Source: Cloacibacterium normanense (GTDB taxonomy: Bacteria; Bacteroidota; Bacteroidia; Flavobacteriales; Weeksellaceae). Taken from it: a stretch of 64,000 nucleotides of DNA. The notes beneath the pieces were generated by a model, which was not told the DNA's origin, did no database searches, and saw only the letters and a program-made list of their open reading frames with translations. The position numbers were made by a program, and so were the translations under genes. The stretch spans positions 2,480,001 through 2,544,000 of the forward strand of contig NZ_CP034157.1 in the NCBI RefSeq assembly GCF_003860565.1. Direction: 5' to 3'. Position 1 is the stretch's first letter; each line of letters begins with the position of its first letter. Positions 1 to 6,871 of the stretch are shown one piece after another.

Positions 1-725
1 TCTTGTGTCAATTGAACCAAAAACAGCTTTCTAAAGCGCTTTTCCCAATTGGCGAACTTACTAAACCAGAAGTAAGAGAAATTGCCAGAGAAATGGAATT
101 GGCAACTGCTGATAAAAAAGATTCTCAAGGTCTTTGTTTCATCGGTAAAGTAAGTTTACCGACTTTTCTTCAGCAACAATTAAAAGCCAAAGAAGGTGAA
201 ATTGTAGAAATTTTCAGTGATTTTGCTGAATATCACAAAGAAAAACCTGAATTTTCTTCAAAATTAGAAGAGTTAGAATATTTGTCTGCAAAAATCCATT
301 ACAAAAAATCAGACGGAAAAGTAATTGGCAAACATCAAGGTGCACAATTCTACACGATTGGTCAAAGTAAAGGTCTCGGAATTGGCGGACATAAAGAATC
401 TTGTTTCCTCATTTCCAGAGATATGGAAAATAATTTAGTTTATGTAGGAGAAGGAAGAAATTTCCCAGGATTGTTTAGAAAAGCCTTGAAAATTGACAAT
501 TCAGAATTGCATTGGGTTCGTGAAGATTTACGTCTTAAAAACGGAGAGTCTATGGAAGTAATGGCGAGAATCAGATACAGACAACCATTAGAAAAAGCCA
601 CGCTTTATCAGTTTGAAGAAGGATTTTTCATAGAATTCCAAAATCCACAATCCGCGATTGCAGAAGGACAATTTGCGGCGTGGTACGTTGGTGATGAATT
701 GCTAGGAAGCGGAGTGATTTCTTAG
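1..725 (+). CDS. mnmA: tRNA-specific 2-thiouridylase MnmA, C-terminal part (5' truncated by window edge)
   Basis: MnmA transfers sulfur to the wobble uridine (U34) of Lys, Glu and Gln tRNAs in the cytoplasm. Only the last ~240 residues are present, and the frame is open to the window edge, so the TTG at position 3 is internal rather than a start. The GLCFIG motif near residue 45 of the fragment holds the catalytic Cys of the family, and the YTIGQ-KGLGIGG block of the C-terminal beta-barrel follows. About 40 extra charged residues lie between these blocks, which I recall as common in flavobacterial MnmA. A terminator follows at 746-775. Identification is firm. Confidence 0.95.
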   Translation, partial: LCQLNQKQLSKALFPIGELTKPEVREIAREMELATADKKDSQGLCFIGKVSLPTFLQQQLKAKEGEIVEIFSDFAEYHKEKPEFSSKLEELEYLSAKIHYKKSDGKVIGKHQGAQFYTIGQSKGLGIGGHKESCFLISRDMENNLVYVGEGRNFPGLFRKALKIDNSELHWVREDLRLKNGESMEVMARIRYRQPLEKATLYQFEEGFFIEFQNPQSAIAEGQFAAWYVGDELLGSGVIS

Positions 726-745
726 AAATTTTAAAAATATAAAGG

Positions 746-775
746 AAAGCAGTCTGTCTTAGGCTGCTTTTTTTA
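746..775 (+). terminator. Rho-independent terminator after mnmA
   Basis: Arms AAAGCAG (746-752) and CTGCTTT (764-770) pair perfectly and are followed by a T-run to 775. Confidence 0.8.
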
Positions 776-847
776 TGTTTTGAAAAAAAACCTTATCAAC
801 AAAGGATTTTAAGCAATAAAAACTTTTATTTTGAAGTTATAATTAAA

Positions 848-2086
848 ATGATGCTTATGAATTACAATGAACTCTATGAAATTTTAAAAGAAAACTTTGA
901 AAAAGAAGGAAATTTCAAAACCATTGAACACTTAAATGTAACGATAGAAACCATTCATTTTCATTCTAAAAAAGCAGATTTACTCAATGGTTCTTTTTCT
1001 ACCACTTCTTGCGAAAAACATCAAACACATTTCAAGGAAAGCAATGAAAATCAAATGCTTTACGGTTTTTCCAGTATTGATGTAAAAGATTTTGACATCG
1101 AAAGAAATAAACGTTTCGACTATTATATTCTCAAAAGAGCAGATATAGAAATCGCCGAAGGAACGCTCATTTTTTTCCATGGATTGAACGAGAAAAAGTG
1201 GGATAAATATTTACCTTGGGCTTATGAATTGGCTCAAAAAACAAAAAAAGCCATCATTCTTTTCCCGATTGCTTTTCACATGAACAGAGCCGAAGAAATC
1301 TGGAGTGACAGACGTGCAATGGTAGAAGTAGCACAGTTCAGAAAGAAAAATTATCCCGAAAATACCAATTGTTCATTTGTAAATGCTGCGATAAGTTCAC
1401 GTTTAGAAGCGCATCCTCAGAGAATTTTTTGGTCTGGTTTTCAGACGTATTCAGATGTGATACAAGTGGTGAAATATATTAGAAATCAGAAGATTAAAAG
1501 TATTTCAAAGGAAACTTCTATTGATTTATTTGGCTATTCTATCGGTTCATTTTTGTCGATGATTCTAAAAATGGCAGATCCTGAAGGAATTTTTGAAAAT
1601 TCAAAACTCTTTTGTTTTTGTGGTGGAATGACGATTGATAGAATGTTCCCGATTTCTAAATACATTATGGATGCAAGAGCTGCCATAAAAATGCAAACGG
1701 TTTTTGCAGAATTGTTAAGCTCTGATTTTCAGTCAGATGAAAGATTAGGTCATTTTCAAGACGAGAAATTACATCCACAGGAAAGTTGGTTCAAAATGAT
1801 GTTGAGGTACAATTATTTCCAAAAAGAAAGAGAAGACAGAATTAAAAAACTGCATCATCAAATCAAACTCTATGTCCTTGAAAAAGACGAAGTTGCATCA
1901 CCAATGGAAGCACTCAATACTTTGCAAGGCGGTTACAGAAATATAAAAACAGAGGTAGAAATTCAGGATTTTCCTTATGAATATTCGCACATGGTTCCGT
2001 TTCCTTTAACCAATAAAATTCAGAAAGAAGTTACGGAAGCTTTTCAGCATTTTATCAATTCTGCGAGTGAGTTTTATAATTCTTGA
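848..2086 (+). CDS. Predicted alpha/beta-hydrolase-fold protein (DUF6051-like)
   Basis: A 412-residue cytoplasmic protein with no signal peptide. An FFHGL motif near residue 115 resembles the oxyanion-hole HG of alpha/beta hydrolases, and GYSIG near residue 230 matches the GxSxG nucleophile elbow, so a serine hydrolase or lipase-like fold is likely. A histidine in EYSHMVPF near the C-terminus could complete the triad. The sequence resembles the Bacteroidota family DUF6051, though I could not search for it. The substrate is unknown. The start could also be the ATG at 857, because two Met codons are close together. The gene is monocistronic and converges with the LytTR gene. Confidence 0.65.
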   Translation: MMLMNYNELYEILKENFEKEGNFKTIEHLNVTIETIHFHSKKADLLNGSFSTTSCEKHQTHFKESNENQMLYGFSSIDVKDFDIERNKRFDYYILKRADIEIAEGTLIFFHGLNEKKWDKYLPWAYELAQKTKKAIILFPIAFHMNRAEEIWSDRRAMVEVAQFRKKNYPENTNCSFVNAAISSRLEAHPQRIFWSGFQTYSDVIQVVKYIRNQKIKSISKETSIDLFGYSIGSFLSMILKMADPEGIFENSKLFCFCGGMTIDRMFPISKYIMDARAAIKMQTVFAELLSSDFQSDERLGHFQDEKLHPQESWFKMMLRYNYFQKEREDRIKKLHHQIKLYVLEKDEVASPMEALNTLQGGYRNIKTEVEIQDFPYEYSHMVPFPLTNKIQKEVTEAFQHFINSASEFYNS

Positions 2087-2096
2087 AAATTAGATT

Positions 2097-2837
2097 TTAC
2101 TTCACCAACCAATCTTTAAAATCTTTCACACGTTCTCTACTTACCGTAATTTCCTCGGCAGGTTGCGCTTGCAATTCTACTTTGTAATTCGGTGAAGTAT
2201 GAATGTTTTTAATAAAATCTGAACTGATGATAAACTGTCTATTCACACGGAAAAACGTCTTTTCATCCAAAACTTCTTCCAGTTCATCTAAGGTAAAATC
2301 TGTTGGGAAACTGCGTTCTAAAGTCTGTGCATAAACAATTTTGTTTTCAGAATAAAAACAGCAAATTTCTTCAGTTTTGATGACCTTCAAATTATAACCA
2401 ATTTTCACTAGAATTCTAGACAATTTCGGTTGATTTTCTTTGATTAAAGATTTCATTTCCAAAGCGTTGTGCGTTTCTTCTGAAGGTAAAAAACTTTTGA
2501 ATTTTTCAATTGCTTTGGCTAAATCTTCCTCTGAAATGGGCTTGAGAAGATAATCTATGGAATTGAGTTTGAAGGCTTTCAATGTGTATTGATCAAAAGC
2601 AGTGGTGTAAATAATGAAACTTTTGGTAGGAACTTTTTCAAAAATATCAAAAGACAAACCATCGCCCAAAACAATATCTGAAAATATCAGTTTCGGATGT
2701 TCGTTTTTACTGAACCAATCTACAGCATCTTCCACAGAATGGAGCGTTGCAACCAATTGTAAATCAGTAAAATTGCTTATTAATCTTTCGAGTTTTCTTG
2801 CAGCTGGTTTTTCGTCTTCTATAATTACTACTTTCAT
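2097..2837 (-). CDS. LytTR-family response regulator
   Basis: A 246-residue response regulator, last gene of the 2TM/kinase operon. Residues 1-120 form a receiver domain: acidic pocket at E7-D8, phosphoacceptor D54 in FSDIVLGDG and conserved K99 in LLKP. Residues ~140-246 form a LytTR DNA-binding domain ending in SRERVKDFKDWL. Such regulators bind pairs of ~10-bp direct repeats about two helical turns apart. Three such pairs occur at 5323-5353, 6815-6845 and 9148-9178, so this protein is the obvious candidate to bind them. Its partner kinase is the LytS-type protein at 3569-4912. Family assignment is firm; the target sites are inferred. Confidence 0.93.
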   Translation of the reverse strand: MKVVIIEDEKPAARKLERLISNFTDLQLVATLHSVEDAVDWFSKNEHPKLIFSDIVLGDGLSFDIFEKVPTKSFIIYTTAFDQYTLKAFKLNSIDYLLKPISEEDLAKAIEKFKSFLPSEETHNALEMKSLIKENQPKLSRILVKIGYNLKVIKTEEICCFYSENKIVYAQTLERSFPTDFTLDELEEVLDEKTFFRVNRQFIISSDFIKNIHTSPNYKVELQAQPAEEITVSRERVKDFKDWLVK

Positions 2838-2878
2838 ATTTTCAATTCAAAGTTCAAGGTAAAGTTTTGGTTTTCTAA

Positions 2879-2906
2879 TGTCATTCTGAGTGAAGTGAAA
2901 CGGAAT
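2879..2906. repeat. Single arm of a TGTCATTCTG-type dispersed repeat
   Basis: This stretch matches one arm of the long inverted repeat at 14762-14850 (TGTCATTCTGA, then TGAAGTGAAACGGAAT). Only one arm is present. It lies between the last 2TM gene and the LytTR gene. Confidence 0.6.
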
Positions 2907-2953
2907 TAAAAATTTATTTTTAAGAATAATTTCATCTCCAAATTAGCTCATTT

Positions 2954-3265
2954 TTATATTTTCAAATTTCTATTTCTTTCCATCAATTCACGAATTTTCT
3001 TTTCTTCCCAGTTTTTTCCGAGGATAAAATTAGGCAAGAAAACGGATAAACCATGCGCAAAAAGTCCAATTCCCCAAAGTCCAATTCCCCAGAATTGATT
3101 TTGCTGGAAAAACGTTTCAAAAGAATCGTATTTTATGGATGTTGACAAAATTAAAAACAAGTTGACCAAAACATAAACCAAAGCGTGAATATAGAAACCT
3201 TTGATTTCTTTCACCCTTTTTCTGGCTCTTTCGTATTGAATATTTTTATCGTTTATAGGTTCCAT
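2954..3265 (-). CDS. 2TM-domain membrane protein
   Basis: A 103-residue protein made of one 2TM module: a basic N-terminal helix (YERARKRVKEIKGFY), a hydrophobic helix near residues 28-45, a short loop, a second helix near 60-80 (WGIGLFAHGLSVF) and a C-terminal WEEKKIRELM segment. Three further copies of this module lie in the operon. The 2TM family (PF13239) is often found with histidine kinases in Bacteroidota. A role in membrane sensing or kinase assembly is inferred from context. The gene starts 4 nt after the preceding 2TM gene. Confidence 0.85.
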   Translation of the reverse strand: MEPINDKNIQYERARKRVKEIKGFYIHALVYVLVNLFLILSTSIKYDSFETFFQQNQFWGIGLWGIGLFAHGLSVFLPNFILGKNWEEKKIRELMERNRNLKI

Positions 3266-3269
3266 TTTT

Positions 3270-3578
3270 TTAATTTTTTTGTTTGTATTTCTCCATTAAT
3301 TCTTTGGTTTTTCTTTCTTCCCAATTTCTGAAATAAGGTGTGAATAAATAAATTCCGTAACCCAAAAGAAAAATTCCCCATAAGATAACTATCCAAACGC
3401 TGTAATTTCTAGAAATATTGAAAATATTACCGTCATAATTTCGGCTAACAATGAAATAACCCACTGCTAAATATCCCAAAACCATGTAATAATACGTTCT
3501 GATGTCTTTTACTCTTTTTTGTGCTTTTTTGTAAGCAATTTCGTTGAATTTATCTTGGTTTTCCATAATTATTTCCAT
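3270..3578 (-). CDS. 2TM-domain membrane protein
   Basis: A 102-residue 2TM protein with the same layout as its neighbours: a basic helix (AYKKAQKRVKDIRTYYY), two hydrophobic helices and a C-terminal WEERKTKELMEKY segment. The listed ATG overlaps the kinase stop. The ATG at 3566, 2 nt beyond that stop, gives MENQDKF and is an equally good start. This copy is the most divergent of the four modules, because the HG in the second helix is replaced by YG. Translation is probably coupled to the kinase gene. Confidence 0.82.
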   Translation of the reverse strand: MEIIMENQDKFNEIAYKKAQKRVKDIRTYYYMVLGYLAVGYFIVSRNYDGNIFNISRNYSVWIVILWGIFLLGYGIYLFTPYFRNWEERKTKELMEKYKQKN

Positions 3579-4912
3579 TTTTTAGCGTTTTCTTCCTCTT
3601 TTTGCATGTATTTTTTGATTTGGCGCTCTTCCCAATCTGTTCCGATTCCGAAAGTCTTAATTCCGTGAGAAATTACACCGATTCCCCAACCTAACAATGG
3701 CCACCAAAACCAATGATATTTAGGCGAAGTTTGGAAGTTGATAAAAATTAAAAATGGGATAAAAATGCAGTAAGAAATTAAGTTTCCGTAGAAACCTTTG
3801 AGTTCTTCTACGCGTTTTGCGGCTTTTTCGTAAGCCAATTGTTCTTGTGATGGAGTATATGGATTCATAGGGTTCAATTTTTCTGTTAAAATAGGGAGTT
3901 TCACACGGAAGAAAGCTTCTGATTTTTCTACAAAGACATTTCTTTCGGTTAATAAATTATATCTCGAAACTATGTTCGCTAAACCTACTCCTGTAGATGT
4001 ATTGGGCAATTCTCTGGTTTGCAAATTATTTTCGATGATGAGGTTTCCTTTTTCTGTAAATATTTTGATATTCAATGGTTTAGATGAAGTGGCAAAATTA
4101 TGTTTAATAGAATTTTCGAGCAAAAGTTGCAAAGAAAGTGGCACTACAAAACCTTTTTTGTCTTCCTCTGAAATGTTGAAATCAAAGGTTACTGCGTCTT
4201 CAAATCTGGTTTTCAGTAGTTCGCAATAGGTTTTGGCAAAGTCTATTTCTTCTTCCAACGAAACCAGTTCCTTGTCTTTTTGTTCCAAAACATAGCGATA
4301 AATTTTTGACATAGAATTGGTAAAACGTTGCGCTTGAACAGGATTTTCTTCAATCAAAGAATCTAAAACGTTCAGAGAATTGAATAAAAAATGCGGGTCT
4401 AATTGATTTTTTAAACTTTCGAATTGTGCATTGGCAGATTTGGCGATGAGTTTTTGTTCTACTACTTCTTTTTTGGTAGAGTTTTTCCAAGCCGCCATAA
4501 AACCTCGAGCGTGACCAATTGACGAAATCATAATCGCAAAATTGATGAAAAACCAATTGATGAAGTTCATCTCACCATTGAAGAATTTTTCAGGATTTTT
4601 GCCTTGTATAACAATGAAATTCAAATAATTACAAAAATAGACTAGTGCAATATTCATCACCAAAGTTCCTACAATCGCAGAGATGGTTCTTTTGCGCGTT
4701 TCCTCTGTCCACGAGAATTTAGAATCTAGATAATCGTTTAAAAAACCGTTTCCTAAACCTATGAAAAACGTGTACATTCCAGAAATAAGGAAAGTTATAG
4801 AGTATCTTTCGAAGGTTTTTTCTCCACCATCAATTAAGAAGATAAAAAGACTTACAATAATATTGATGTAGAGTAGGTTAAGAGCCGCTTTTTTGATTAC
4901 CTCGAGTTTCAT
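3569..4912 (-). CDS. LytS-type sensor histidine kinase with a C-terminal 2TM module
   Basis: A 447-residue membrane kinase. Residues 1-140 contain about four hydrophobic helices. Residues ~165-250 form a His_kinase (PF06580) domain with phosphoacceptor H174 in LDPHFLFNSLN. The ATPase part follows, with an N-box at LLLENSIKHN (~264-272) and a G-box GVGLANI (~308-314). The catalytic core ends near residue 345, and a complete 2TM module begins at M349 and runs to the end. This fusion is unusual because the other three modules are separate genes. The likely partner is the LytTR regulator downstream. The operon appears autoregulated through the site at 5323-5353. Confidence 0.9.
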   Translation of the reverse strand: MKLEVIKKAALNLLYINIIVSLFIFLIDGGEKTFERYSITFLISGMYTFFIGLGNGFLNDYLDSKFSWTEETRKRTISAIVGTLVMNIALVYFCNYLNFIVIQGKNPEKFFNGEMNFINWFFINFAIMISSIGHARGFMAAWKNSTKKEVVEQKLIAKSANAQFESLKNQLDPHFLFNSLNVLDSLIEENPVQAQRFTNSMSKIYRYVLEQKDKELVSLEEEIDFAKTYCELLKTRFEDAVTFDFNISEEDKKGFVVPLSLQLLLENSIKHNFATSSKPLNIKIFTEKGNLIIENNLQTRELPNTSTGVGLANIVSRYNLLTERNVFVEKSEAFFRVKLPILTEKLNPMNPYTPSQEQLAYEKAAKRVEELKGFYGNLISYCIFIPFLIFINFQTSPKYHWFWWPLLGWGIGVISHGIKTFGIGTDWEERQIKKYMQKEEENAKKWK

Positions 4913-4935
4913 TTTCTAAAAATAATATTTTAAAA

Positions 4936-5229
4936 TTATTTTTCGTTTAAAATTTCTTGGATTTTTCTTTCTTCCCAGTTTCTGCCTAAAAACAGCTCAC
5001 CACCAAAAACCGATAAACCATGAGCCAATAAGCCGAAACCCCAGAAAAAAGCCGTGTAATAATTATCCATGTCATTAAAACCTTTTCCGTCTGCAATTGC
5101 ATTAGAGAAAATAATAAATACGTTTACCAGTACGAAAACCAAAGCGTGCGTGTAAAAACCTTTGATTCTTTTTACGTGCTTTCTAGCGTTTTCTAGTTTC
5201 TGTTCTTGTGTAGTTTTGTACGTTTCCAT
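4936..5229 (-). CDS. 2TM-domain membrane protein, first gene of the kinase operon
   Basis: A 97-residue 2TM protein: a basic helix (ENARKHVKRIKGFYTHALVF), a first membrane segment at ~28-45, a second at ~63-80 with a FGLLAHGLSVF motif, and a C-terminal WEERKIQEIL segment. It is most like the module at 2954-3265. It leads the operon, with a near-consensus promoter at 5283-5313 and the direct-repeat operator at 5323-5353 upstream. The kinase gene starts 23 nt downstream. The biochemical role is unknown; a sensory or scaffold function is inferred. Confidence 0.85.
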   Translation of the reverse strand: METYKTTQEQKLENARKHVKRIKGFYTHALVFVLVNVFIIFSNAIADGKGFNDMDNYYTAFFWGFGLLAHGLSVFGGELFLGRNWEERKIQEILNEK

Positions 5230-5282
5230 AGTGTTTGAATTTTAAAAATTAATATTTTGTGATTGGGTTAAATTTCTTGATG

Positions 5283-5313
5283 TAAAGGTAGTTTTATAAG
5301 ATGCGCTTTCAAA
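5283..5313 (-). promoter_or_regulatory. Promoter of the 2TM-kinase-LytTR operon
   Basis: On the minus strand, TTTG (5310-5313) is followed after 19 nt by TACCTTTA (5283-5290), one base off the Bacteroidetes -7 consensus TAnnTTTG. The predicted transcript begins near 5276, giving a leader of roughly 45 nt. Confidence 0.7.
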
Positions 5314-5322
5314 TTTTAGTTG

Positions 5323-5353
5323 ACTGAACCGTCATTTTTATATACTGAAATGT
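5323..5353 (-). promoter_or_regulatory. Direct-repeat operator, probable LytTR site 1
   Basis: ACTGAACCGT (5323-5332) and ACTGAAATGT (5344-5353) are direct repeats 21 bp apart. The near repeat starts 33 bp from the end of the TACCTTTA box, exactly as at the two sister sites. The minus-strand form ACGGTTCAGT resembles LytTR half-sites. The position just upstream of the -33 element fits an activator. Confidence 0.75.
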
Positions 5354-5358
5354 AATTT

Positions 5359-5391
5359 AATCCTTAAAGGATTTCAAATCCTTTAAGGATT
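5359..5391. repeat. REP-like palindrome on the left of the RAYT gene
   Basis: A perfect 16-bp inverted repeat with a 1-nt centre: arms 5359-5374 and 5376-5391, built on AATCCTTAAAGGATT and AATCCTTTAAGGATT. Each arm is itself nearly palindromic. The same units, in the other order, flank the right side of the transposase gene. Confidence 0.85.
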
Positions 5392-5426
5392 GGAAATGAA
5401 AAAATGTTATTTTTACAAAAAAACTA

Positions 5427-6038
5427 ATGGATTCTTTAGCCTTAATACCTGGAAATTTTTACCATATTTATAATAGGGGAAATAATGGACAAGATATTTT
5501 CTTTGAGAATGAAAATTATATTTTTTTTCTTAATCGATACGACAGATATATTTCGCCCTTTTGTGAAACGATAGCTTGGGTTCTTTTAAAAAATCATTTT
5601 CATATTTTAATTTATGTTAAAGATTATGAAGATTTTAATATGAATAACCTAGAATATTCAACTGTGAAAAGTCCCAAACGTATAGATTTGCATTTACAAT
5701 TTGGACACTTTTTTAATTCTTATGCAAAAGCTATTAATAAACGATATAAAAGAACAGGAAGCCTATTCGAGAAAAAATTTGAAAGAAAAATTGTAAATTC
5801 TGATACTTATTTACGAAATCTGATACATTATATCCACTATAATCCTGTAAAACATCGTTTTACGGAAAATATTTGGGATTATCCTTGGAGTTCTTATGAA
5901 AGCGTTTTATCTAGTAAACCCACAAAACTTAAAAGAGAATTTGTTCTTAATTTATTTAAAAACAAAAAAGCCTTTGAAGAAGAGCACCAAAAAGAAAAAA
6001 ATTATATAGACATTGAAGATTTAATTATTGAATATTAA
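5427..6038 (+). CDS. REP-associated tyrosine transposase (RAYT, Y1_Tnp family)
   Basis: A 203-residue single-domain HUH transposase of the IS200-like/TnpA-REP family. The HUH motif is KNHFHILIYV (~residues 56-65), and the YIHYNPVKH block (~131-139) holds the likely catalytic tyrosine. The SLFEKKF and WSSY signatures typical of RAYTs are also present, and the length is normal. The gene is flanked at once by palindromes at 5359-5391 and 6041-6073, as expected for a RAYT and its REP substrates. It appears intact. It reads against the surrounding minus-strand genes and sits between the LytTR operator and the neighbouring periplasmic-protein gene, so it probably arrived after that cluster formed. 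Confidence 0.88.
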   Translation: MDSLALIPGNFYHIYNRGNNGQDIFFENENYIFFLNRYDRYISPFCETIAWVLLKNHFHILIYVKDYEDFNMNNLEYSTVKSPKRIDLHLQFGHFFNSYAKAINKRYKRTGSLFEKKFERKIVNSDTYLRNLIHYIHYNPVKHRFTENIWDYPWSSYESVLSSKPTKLKREFVLNLFKNKKAFEEEHQKEKNYIDIEDLIIEY

Positions 6039-6040
6039 AA

Positions 6041-6073
6041 AATCCTTTAAGGATTCTTAATCCTTAAAGGATT
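6041..6073. repeat. REP-like palindrome on the right of the RAYT gene
   Basis: A perfect 15-bp inverted repeat with a CTT loop: arms AATCCTTTAAGGATT (6041-6055) and AATCCTTAAAGGATT (6059-6073). The units are those of the left palindrome in swapped order. It begins 2 nt after the transposase stop and may also act as its terminator. Confidence 0.85.
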
Positions 6074-6082
6074 GAAATAAAA

Positions 6083-6739
6083 CTATTTCGCTTGAGAAAT
6101 AAAATAATTCGCTTCACCTTGTCCCCAATTTGGATCAAGAGAAGATTTTATTTTGTAAGTTTTGAACTGTTCTAAAGCTTTCTTAAAAAGTTCAATTCCT
6201 TTGGTTTTGCTTCCACCAAATTGTTCTGGAGTGAAATATAAATCTTCGGCTTCCATAATCGTAATTCTAGGATTTTCTGGGTCTAATTTTTTAGCTTCAG
6301 CAAGAGCGTTTTGAGCAGCGAGACCTTCAGTCTGGTATCTTTCCATAGGATTTACCATCATTTTAAGCCCGTGATTCATTTTTTTCAAAATATAGATTTC
6401 TGCATTATTTGGAGAAAGTGCTTCTGCTTTGTCAATGTAATTTTGAGCCTCTTTTGCCACTTCGTCTAGTTGTGCAATTTGGTTTTGTTGCATCAGTGTT
6501 CTTCCTTTTTTTAGAATAGAAAAAGCAGCATAATAGTACGGTTGCCAAAGTGTTTTTTCTTTGTCGCCAATTCTTGCAAAATCATTGGCTTGAGCAGTGT
6601 AATCATCTGGATTAGGTTTTGGCATTTCGATGGTTTGAACTTTCGGCATCATGGCTTTTTCGTAAGCAGTTTGTGCAAAAGTGTAAGTGGTAGATAGGCT
6701 AATCGCAAGTGTAAGAATGGTTTTTTGTAAAGTTTTCAT
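6083..6739 (-). CDS. Secreted helical-repeat (TPR-like) protein
   Basis: A 218-residue protein with a clear signal peptide (MKTLQKTILTLAISLSTTYTFA, cleavage near AQT). The rest is alpha-helical and alanine-rich with TPR-like spacing, for example AEALSPNNAEIYILKKM (~residues 103-119) and AKKLDPENPRITIMEAED (~148-165). A periplasmic location is likely. I do not recognise a named family. It has its own promoter with a perfect TACCTTTG box (6775-6782) and a LytTR-type operator at 6815-6845, which tie it to the kinase operon and the TonB receptor. Function is unknown; the shared control suggests a role with the receptor. Confidence 0.75.
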   Translation of the reverse strand: MKTLQKTILTLAISLSTTYTFAQTAYEKAMMPKVQTIEMPKPNPDDYTAQANDFARIGDKEKTLWQPYYYAAFSILKKGRTLMQQNQIAQLDEVAKEAQNYIDKAEALSPNNAEIYILKKMNHGLKMMVNPMERYQTEGLAAQNALAEAKKLDPENPRITIMEAEDLYFTPEQFGGSKTKGIELFKKALEQFKTYKIKSSLDPNWGQGEANYFISQAK

Positions 6740-6774
6740 ATATAATATTTTTTAATTGTTTTAATTTTATGGTT

Positions 6775-6782
6775 CAAAGGTA
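6775..6782 (-). promoter_or_regulatory. -7 box of the TPR-like gene promoter
   Basis: The minus strand reads TACCTTTG, a perfect TAnnTTTG match. The -33 position about 20 nt upstream reads TTTC rather than TTTG, which fits a promoter that needs an activator. Confidence 0.7.
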
Positions 6783-6814
6783 TTTTGAAAGAAATTTTCT
6801 TGAAATTTTAGTTC

Positions 6815-6845
6815 ACCGAACTGTAGTTTTTCTTGACTGAATGGT
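6815..6845 (-). promoter_or_regulatory. Direct-repeat operator, probable LytTR site 2
   Basis: ACCGAACTGT (6815-6824) and ACTGAATGGT (6836-6845) are 21 bp apart. The near repeat begins 33 bp from the end of the TACCTTTG box, the same geometry as sites 1 and 3. Confidence 0.75.
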
Positions 6846-6871
6846 TTGTATGGTCAATTTTGGACTTAATT

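Noticed and set aside
5359-6073. Full IS200/IS605 element with accessory TnpB
   Set aside because: No TnpB gene and no IS605-type ends; the single gene with palindromes fits a RAYT better.
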